This document shows, piece after piece, positions 7,921 through 12,029 of a DNA stretch of 12,029 nt. The translations under genes were made by a program, and so were the position numbers. The stretch covers positions 1 through 12,029 of the forward strand of contig JAFGIZ010000057.1 in the NCBI GenBank assembly GCA_016929365.1. Reading direction: 5' to 3'. This DNA is from Lentisphaerota bacterium. GTDB lineage: Bacteria; Verrucomicrobiota; Kiritimatiellia; UBA8416; JAFGIZ01. The number at the start of each line of letters is the position of its first letter. The stretch's first letter is position 1. Below the pieces are notes generated by a model. The model was not told where the DNA came from. It worked only from the letters and a program-made list of their open reading frames with translations, and made no database searches.

Positions 7921-8076
7921 TCGTTCTCCATGCTCTGCATGGCCGCCCGCAGGGTCTCCCGGCGGGACAGGATGCCGGCCAGCCGCTCTCGGCATCGGGC
8001 GCGCCGCGAATTCGGAAGCGCGTGGGCGTGTCGGTCCGGCATGACGGAGTGCCCGGACGACGATGGCCCCCCGGCC

Positions 8077-9870
8077 CTACCGCAGCAGGATAATCGTTCC
8101 CTGCGGCAGGCCGGCCACGCCGTTGCCGCCGGCGTCAAGAACCAGGGTCAGACCGTTCAGCTCGCCCGGGGTACCCGGCAAGCCGCCGCGGTACTCCCAT
8201 GCCCGGGTGTCGCTCGTGTACCCGATTCCGCCCGGCCCCTGCGCGAAGACATCCAGCACCACCTGCGAATCCACGGCATCGTAGCCCAGCTCGTTGCCCA
8301 GCTCGTACAGCGCCTTGGCCTCGATCGCCGTCAGCTCGACGCCCCAGGAAGCAAGGTCATCCATGTCTCCGGTGTAGAAACTCCAGTCGGCCTGCCGCCT
8401 GGTCCCGATCTTCATGCGCCGGTCGGCAATCGCGCTCCAATTGTCGATGATGCGGTCCGCTGTATGCGTATTGTCGGGCGTGGCGATCGTTCGGATCACC
8501 CCGTCAATATAGAGAGCGATCCCGCCGGTTCCCGCCGCGCCCTCCGTGGCGTGCCAGGCCCACAGCACATGATGCCACTCTCCGCCTCGCCACACCCCCA
8601 AATCTGCATTCAGCCACGACTTCAGCTCCGTGGCGGCTCCAGGCTCTTGCATACGCAAGTAAAACCGACAGGTGCCGTCGAAGAGGTTGTTGGCCTGATT
8701 CAGCTCGATGCTCATGTAAGACGTGTTGCCCGACATGACGGAGAAGATGCAGTCGGACTCTGCAGACGTCGACCGGATCCACATCCCGATACTGCCGCTC
8801 CAGATGCCGCCGTCCACGCTGTTGGGCCGCGCCCCGTTGACCATGTCCACGTACTGGTTGACGCCGTCAAAGTTCAACGCCTGGCCGATCTTGCCGGTCA
8901 CGAAACCGGCGCCGTTCGAGATCGAGCCGCCCGGCGCGCCCGCCACGGCGTTGTCGGCGTCGCCGTCGAAGCGCAGCAGGCTCAGCAGCGCCCCGCCCAC
9001 CTTGCGCACGCCGTTGCCGGACGCGTCCATGACTATGGCCCCGCCGTCGTTGATCACCGTGCCCACGACATTGCTCAGCGGCGGCAAGCCGGAGGTATAG
9101 ACCCAGGTGGCCCCGTCGCCGGTCTGGTCCGACGTGCCCGGGCCACCGGCATAGACGGCCTTCAGGATCAGGAAAGTCTGCGTGCCGTCCCGGAACGCCC
9201 CGATTTTCATGCGTTCGCCGGCGGCACTGTTCCATGCTCCCAACGTTGTAGCCGACGTGTGATCGTTCTCCGCGTACGTCACAGCCTTGGCTTCCCCGTC
9301 GAGGTAGAACGCCACCACGCCCGTGTCGGCAACGCCGGTGGTATTGGTCCAACTACACAGGATATGATGCCAGGACCCGTTACGCCACGTGTTGTCGGCT
9401 CCCATGTACGCCCGGAGCGCCTCTGCGCCGTTCTCGCGCAGATAGAAGCGGATCTTGTCCGGAGCATCGCTGTTCAGGAGAAACCCAAAGTAATTAGCCG
9501 GGCTGCGCGCCGAGAAGATCTTCGCCTGCGCCAGCTGGTCGGTCTTGATCCAGAACGACACCGAGCCGCCGTAGAGGCCCCCGGCCCCGTCCGTGGTATT
9601 GGGCCGCGTCACGTGGGTCGTGTCCTGGTCCATGTCCATGTACTGACTTGACGCCGCCACGAAGTCCAGCGCCTGGCCGCAGACGCCGGCCACGTTGGTC
9701 GGACCGTTGACCAGGCTGCCGTTGTAGGCGCCGGCTACGGCGTTGGTCTGGATCGTGGAATCGTCGTCGAACGTGAACAGGCTGATCAGCTCCGCCCGCG
9801 CCGTGGCGGACCCGCCGGCCAGAATTCCCGCCATCGCCAGCACCGTCATGGTCGTCTTCCACACCTTCAT
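8077..9870 (-). CDS. Secreted protein with two tandem LamG-type (concanavalin-like) domains
   Basis: The 597-residue product starts with a Sec signal peptide (residues 1-26, Lys-containing, hydrophobic core, TARA before the mature end). Two homologous units follow. Unit 1 (about 28-290) and unit 2 (about 296-597) each open with LxSLxxF-D, carry GQALxF and QYxDM, an RFYLR strand (141-145 and 402-406), WHHxLxxW (167-174 and 432-439), YxDG, MKIG (221-224 and 486-489) and close with a D-A-x-GNGV piece (282-288 and 579-585). LamG sandwiches usually bind glycans or other surface ligands. Unit 1 has only 13 residues between MKIG and the GGPG/QGPG piece against 50 in unit 2, so its last strands are missing. 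No catalytic motif and no sorting tail are seen. The ATG at 9870 has AGGAGG eight bases upstream; an upstream in-frame ATG at 9891 is less well placed. Function is not known; such genes are numerous in Kiritimatiellota-like genomes. Confidence 0.82.
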   Translation of the reverse strand: MKVWKTTMTVLAMAGILAGGSATARAELISLFTFDDDSTIQTNAVAGAYNGSLVNGPTNVAGVCGQALDFVAASSQYMDMDQDTTHVTRPNTTDGAGGLYGGSVSFWIKTDQLAQAKIFSARSPANYFGFLLNSDAPDKIRFYLRENGAEALRAYMGADNTWRNGSWHHILCSWTNTTGVADTGVVAFYLDGEAKAVTYAENDHTSATTLGAWNSAAGERMKIGAFRDGTQTFLILKAVYAGGPGTSDQTGDGATWVYTSGLPPLSNVVGTVINDGGAIVMDASGNGVRKVGGALLSLLRFDGDADNAVAGAPGGSISNGAGFVTGKIGQALNFDGVNQYVDMVNGARPNSVDGGIWSGSIGMWIRSTSAESDCIFSVMSGNTSYMSIELNQANNLFDGTCRFYLRMQEPGAATELKSWLNADLGVWRGGEWHHVLWAWHATEGAAGTGGIALYIDGVIRTIATPDNTHTADRIIDNWSAIADRRMKIGTRRQADWSFYTGDMDDLASWGVELTAIEAKALYELGNELGYDAVDSQVVLDVFAQGPGGIGYTSDTRAWEYRGGLPGTPGELNGLTLVLDAGGNGVAGLPQGTIILLR

Positions 9871-9944
9871 CGCATCACCCTCCTGTTGCATTCCTCACCG
9901 CATGGCCTCCCGCGCCAATGACAGACTGACGCGGCAACATACCG

Positions 9945-9955
9945 AAACATTGTTT
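9945..9955. promoter_or_regulatory. AAACA-T-TGTTT palindrome at the LamG transcription start
   Basis: A perfect 5+1+5 palindrome lies immediately downstream of the predicted -10, a position from which a bound protein would block transcription. Minus-strand bases 9960-9945 match 13 of 16 positions of the minus-strand sequence at 11145-11130, inside the larger palindrome upstream of another secreted-protein gene. A shared regulator is inferred. Confidence 0.35.
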
Positions 9956-9957
9956 GT

Positions 9958-9986
9958 CTTATATCAGCCGGTGTCGCGTTTTGCAA
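9958..9986 (-). promoter_or_regulatory. Sigma70-type promoter for the LamG gene
   Basis: On the minus strand, TTGCAA (9986-9981) and TATAAG (9963-9958) stand 17 bp apart, with 4/6 and 5/6 matches to consensus. The expected transcript start near 9951 gives a leader of about 80 bases before the ATG at 9870. An 11-bp palindrome (9945-9955) covers the predicted start site. Confidence 0.55.
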
Positions 9987-10225
9987 GCTCTTTTCTTGGC
10001 GCTCCGTGCCTCCGGCCATGGTCTTTCCCTATGGAAGGCGCAGAGCGTTAGTCTCGTTGTCTCCCCCATCCCTGCACGCTCGCCCTGTCTTTTATACGCA
10101 GATCTTTCTACGCACATAGAAGCAAGCCGAACAGCTTGCCAGTAGCGCGGCCGGGCGCATGGCAGTTGGGTAGGTTCTTCTTACGCCATTCCAGAGGTGA
10201 ATAGGCTGGCTATGTCACTAACCCT

Positions 10226-10425
10226 AATCGGAGTCGTTCACGACAAAGACCACGAGGTAGGTTTCCGAGATAGTTCACGACAATGTTCACGGTGCAGTTT
10301 CAGTGCTGCCGCATCGGCCATCAGGCCCCTCAGCTATGCTCAGCAAGAGCACCCACCTCGTGAACGTTGTCGTGAACTATCCCGTCCCAACTATTCCGTC
10401 AACTTTGTCGTGGACTAAACCGATT
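10226..10425. repeat. 200-bp element with terminal and nested inverted repeats
   Basis: Outer arms 10226-10248 and 10403-10425 match at 19 of 23 positions as inverted repeats. Inner arms 10269-10291 and 10359-10381 match at 22 of 23, the single difference being a T-to-C that would still pair as G-U in RNA. Each arm set contains GTTCACGACAA or a one-base variant, so the word occurs four times, twice in each orientation. The 67-base centre (10292-10358) shows no comparable symmetry. There is no open reading frame, and I see no target-site duplication. It could be a miniature transposable element, a palindromic intergenic repeat family, or a structured RNA. The folded form would be a long two-segment hairpin. 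Confidence 0.7.
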
Positions 10426-10547
10426 CCATGCGCAACATGCCACAAGACTTGAAGAAGGCGCGAGCTACCCACGCAACCACCATGAGCCCAGCGTGGCCCC
10501 GTCCCGGGTTTTGTGTATAAAGGACAGCGCTCGCCAGAGGGGGGCCA

Positions 10548-10568
10548 ATGTGCGCCGGTGCGCTTTGA
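10548..10568 (+). other. Possible six-codon leader frame before hicB
   Basis: The ATG at 10548 is preceded by AGAGGGGGG and encodes MCAGAL before a stop at 10566-10568, eleven bases before the hicB ATG. The hicB start itself has no good ribosome binding site, so re-initiation after this short frame could supply ribosomes. It may equally be chance in GC-rich DNA. Confidence 0.25.
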
Positions 10569-10578
10569 GTTCCTCTTT

Positions 10579-10785
10579 ATGAAGTTTACAGTGACCTTAG
10601 ACCGCGACGAGGATGGCGTTTGGATCGCGGAATGTCCGTCCATTCCGGGATGTGTCAGTCAAGGCCTCACCAAACCGGAGGCGCTCCGCAACATACAGGA
10701 AGCCATTCATCTCTGTCTGGACGTCCGGGCCGACAAAGGCATGCCGCTGACGGTCGAGTCTGCGCAGGTCGAGGTGACCGTCTAA
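10579..10785 (+). CDS. hicB: HicB-family antitoxin, short form, partner toxin broken
   Basis: The 68-residue product begins MKFTVTLDRDEDGVWIAECP and continues with IPGCVSQGLTKPEALRNIQE, the HicB-like partial RNase-H fold that binds and blocks the HicA mRNA interferase. Pro-Gly-Cys-Val-Ser and the EAL-NIxEAI helix are typical. The length is that of short HicB-like proteins without a DNA-binding tail. The ATG at 10579 matches the family start; a GTG at 10513 would add 22 unrelated residues. The stop TAA shares its last base with the ATG of hicA (TAATG), the usual tight toxin-antitoxin coupling, but hicA is reduced to its first few codons, so this antitoxin appears to be an orphan. A truncated gene on the opposite strand overlaps it completely. 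It may still neutralise HicA toxins coded elsewhere. Confidence 0.85.
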   Translation: MKFTVTLDRDEDGVWIAECPSIPGCVSQGLTKPEALRNIQEAIHLCLDVRADKGMPLTVESAQVEVTV

Positions 10786-11094
10786 TGCCGCCACTGCCGC
10801 GGTTGAGCGGACCGGCATAGGGTCTGTCCCCGTTCGCACCCCGCTGAACACGAAGGCACGCGCGGTGTCGCCCGAAAAAGCAACCGCATAAGGAAGCGCG
10901 ATCGGCTCCCCCTCGACAAAGCAGCACCCGAACGGCAGCCGCGGCTCGGCCTCGAATGCGGCCGCCCCGGCATCCGGGACGGCGACGCGCCCCCCGTTGG
11001 AGACAGATCCGACCGCCGCCTGGATCATCACACACAACACCCCAACCCCGAGCCATCCCGTATACGCCCTTAACTGTTGCCGTCGATACGACAT
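10597..11094 (-). pseudogene. 5' part of a secreted-protein gene, truncated and reading antisense through hicBA
   Basis: The ATG at 11094 has AAGGAG seven bases upstream and is followed by a clear signal peptide: Arg-rich start (MSYRRQQLR), hydrophobic core at about 14-28, and a small-residue region before SNGG. About 94 residues (to base 10812) have no family that I recognise. After that the open frame continues for some 70 residues to a stop at 10597, but this part is exactly antisense to hicA and hicB and is therefore unlikely to be original coding sequence. I read it as a gene cut at the same junction that destroyed hicA. It is divergent from the secreted-protein gene starting at 11177, with 82 bp between starts. 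An intact short protein that merely overlaps hicB is the alternative. Confidence 0.55.
10785..10820 (+). pseudogene. hicA: hicA toxin remnant, first codons only
   Basis: Starting on the last base of the hicB stop, the frame reads MPPLPRLSG and then Pro-Ala-stop. MPxLPRLSG is the typical beginning of HicA mRNA interferases, which normally continue with a Lys/Arg-Glu-Val helix, a double-stranded-RNA-binding-like fold and a conserved RxxGSH motif over about 70-80 residues. None of that follows here; the similarity ends at about base 10811, where the DNA becomes the opposite-strand secreted-protein gene. This is a deletion or rearrangement junction rather than a point mutation. The identification rests on nine residues plus the position directly after hicB. 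Confidence 0.7.
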
Positions 11095-11120
11095 TGTCTT
11101 TCTCCTTGCTTTTTCCGCCA

Positions 11121-11149
11121 CACGAGAATAACACAATGTTTGTCTCGTG
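11121..11149. promoter_or_regulatory. 29-bp palindrome between divergent secreted-protein genes (probable operator)
   Basis: CACGAGA (11121-11127) and TCTCGTG (11143-11149) are perfect inverted repeats, and the inner AACA (11130-11133) pairs with TGTT (11137-11140); in all 11 of 14 symmetric positions match. It lies in the middle of the 82-bp region between the starts at 11094 and 11177, so one bound dimer could control both genes. On the minus strand TTGCAC and TATTCT, 16 bp apart, overlap it as a possible promoter. A hairpin role is the alternative. Confidence 0.5.
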
Positions 11150-11176
11150 CAAGAGCGAGTACAAAGGAGTTTGCGC

Positions 11177-12029
11177 ATGACAGCTTATCTGCGGCGGTGG
11201 GTTCTTTTTGGGGTTGGGACGGCGGTGGCGTCGAGCGCGGCGGCCGGGCCGGACGGCTGGACGTTCTGGCGGGCGGAGCGCCGCGAATTCAAAACGGCCG
11301 ACTACACGGAACTGCGCCTCGTTGCGCACCCGGACCGGGCGCAGGGGTGGCAGTCGGTCCCCGGGGAAATCCCCCGGCTGGAAGCGGTCGGCGACGGGGA
11401 CGAGATGGAGATCAGCGCTATGCCGGAAGCCGACGGCGCGGCCGCCGCGGGGCAGGGGGATCTCCTGGCCGGCTGGCGCTGTCCGACCGGCGGAAGCTAC
11501 GCGGTGCTCGCGGACCTGCGCAACGTCGGCCGGGATGTGCGCGGCGGCGACGGCGGCTATCTGATGCTGACGGTGCTCAGCCCCGGCGCAACGTGGGACA
11601 GCCGCACCCTGAAGCGGGATATTCGCATCCCTTCGAGCTGGCACTCGGACGAAACCGTGCGCGTGGAGCAGACCGTCGCGCTCGCGGGAGATGATGTCCT
11701 GCTGTTCCGGTTCAGGGCGGCCCGGGACGGGTACGGGGACCGGTTCCGGGCGCGCATCCGCATCGCGCCCGCGGATCGGCCGGGCGAGGTCGTGCCCGAT
11801 CGCGGTCCGGAGGGGTTTCTCGCCCGGCTGCCGACCGAGCGGTTGCCGCCGGGACCGCGCATGCGGCCCGGGCTGTTCTGGTTCAGCAACAACGGATACT
11901 GGGCCTGTTCCGAACACGCGCGGGAGGCCATCGCCCTGGTCCGGCGGTTCGTGCCCGACCTGGCCGTGATCCTCCACAGCGCGTTTCCTGAAGCGCTGGA
12001 CCTCCCGGACTTCTACTGGGAGGACGGGA
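11177..12029 (+). CDS. Secreted protein of unknown family, N-terminal 284 residues (runs off the window)
   Basis: The ATG at 11177 has AAAGGAG seven bases upstream. Residues 1-23 form a signal peptide (two Arg after MTAYL, a hydrophobic core, Ala-Ala-Ala before the mature GPDGW). Residues 25-205 look like a beta-rich, Trp- and Asp-containing domain of the kind found in front of carbohydrate-active catalytic domains (for example SYAVLADLRNVGRDV and DETVRVEQTVALAGDDVLLF). After a Pro/Arg-rich linker (about 205-230) comes GLFWFSNNGYWACSEHAREA and FVPDLAVIL, which could open an alpha/beta barrel, but I recognise no family motif. The frame stays open to base 12029 with no stop. It is divergent from the truncated secreted-protein gene and probably shares the 29-bp palindrome. 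A secreted glycan-active enzyme is a guess from composition and context. Confidence 0.75.
   Translation, partial: MTAYLRRWVLFGVGTAVASSAAAGPDGWTFWRAERREFKTADYTELRLVAHPDRAQGWQSVPGEIPRLEAVGDGDEMEISAMPEADGAAAAGQGDLLAGWRCPTGGSYAVLADLRNVGRDVRGGDGGYLMLTVLSPGATWDSRTLKRDIRIPSSWHSDETVRVEQTVALAGDDVLLFRFRAARDGYGDRFRARIRIAPADRPGEVVPDRGPEGFLARLPTERLPPGPRMRPGLFWFSNNGYWACSEHAREAIALVRRFVPDLAVILHSAFPEALDLPDFYWEDG

Larger units (their letters stand above)
9871..10578. other. Long intergenic region between the LamG gene and hicB
   Basis: About 700 bases without a convincing gene. The left end holds the LamG leader, promoter and palindrome. Around 10000-10047 there is an imperfect inverted repeat (CGCTCCGTGCC with GGCGCAGAGCG, 9 of 11 matching) enclosing TTTCC-CTAT-GGAA, possibly a hairpin of no known role. 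Bases 10050-10220 show nothing I recognise. Bases 10226-10425 are a nested inverted-repeat element. TATAAA at 10516-10521 could be a -10 for hicB, but no -35 is visible. A short frame with a purine-rich site (10548-10568) precedes hicB. No tRNA arm motifs or CRISPR-like repeats were found. Confidence 0.6.

Noticed and set aside
8034..8058. GTCCGG-N13-CCGGAC inverted repeat downstream of the LamG gene
   Set aside because: Only six pairs with a long loop and no U-run; expected by chance in GC-rich DNA, so not called a terminator.
7917..8138. 73-codon minus-strand frame ending with RLAGILSRRETLRAAMQS and overlapping the GH38 stop
   Set aside because: The last 30 residues look somewhat protein-like, perhaps a gene tail, but it overlaps the LamG gene end, has no supported start and I recognise no family.
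9867..10019. 50-codon minus-strand frame overlapping the LamG start (ATGA)
   Set aside because: It contains the predicted LamG promoter, has no well-spaced ribosome binding site, and its residues look random.
10226..10425. Possible CRISPR array or tandem repeat
   Set aside because: The repeated words alternate in orientation about one centre and spacers are not uniform; this is an inverted-repeat element, not an array.
10377..10643. 88-codon minus-strand frame over the repeat element and hicB start
   Set aside because: It is antisense to hicB and extends into the inverted repeat; no ribosome binding site or family similarity.

Overview
This is a GC-rich bacterial window with tightly packed genes, short spacers and good Shine-Dalgarno sites. 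It pairs housekeeping genes (nadD, folB) with carbohydrate-active proteins: a heparinase II/III-like lyase, a GH38 alpha-mannosidase-like protein, an L-fucose/L-arabinose-isomerase-like protein and a LamG-domain secreted protein. That mix is typical of the Planctomycetota-Verrucomicrobiota-Kiritimatiellota-Lentisphaerota group, and a Kiritimatiellota-like genome is my best guess. This is inference; the window holds no marker RNA.

Layout. (1) Bases 1-2252, minus strand: a heparinase II/III-family protein followed after 34 bp by the start of nadD, which leaves the window at base 1. (2) Bases 2349-2714, plus strand: folB, divergent from the heparinase gene. (3) Bases 2727-4741, minus strand: a fucose/arabinose-isomerase-like gene whose stop overlaps (ATGA) the start of a PEBP (YbhB/YbcL) gene, so the two look co-translated. 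(4) Bases 4996-7920, plus strand: a 974-residue GH38 protein, divergent from the isomerase across 254 bp that contain a 7+7 bp inverted repeat. (5) Bases 8077-9870, minus strand: a secreted protein built from two tandem LamG units, with a good sigma70-type promoter upstream. (6) Bases 9871-10578: about 700 bp without a convincing gene, holding a 200-bp element with nested inverted repeats. (7) Bases 10579-10820: a HicB-like antitoxin gene followed by only the first nine recognisable codons of hicA. (8) Bases 10597-11094, minus strand: the 5' part of a secreted-protein gene that runs antisense into the broken hicBA locus. (9) From 11177 to the end, plus strand: the first 284 codons of a secreted protein of unknown family, divergent from (8) across a 29-bp palindrome.

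How it fits together. The isomerase, PEBP and GH38 genes look like one sugar-processing module under a shared divergent control region; the isomerase and GH38 carry no export signal and would act in the cytoplasm. The most striking observation is that the GH38 protein keeps the metal-binding His/Asp residues and scaffold motifs of the family, but the position normally held by the catalytic nucleophile Asp is Phe (residue 131). It may be a pseudoenzyme or an enzyme with a changed mechanism. The right third of the window looks rearranged: a nested inverted-repeat element, a hicA gene cut after nine codons, and a secreted-protein gene apparently cut at the same junction. Two minus-strand genes for exported proteins (LamG and the truncated one) share a 16-bp motif (13 of 16 matching) at their upstream regions, which hints at a common regulator.
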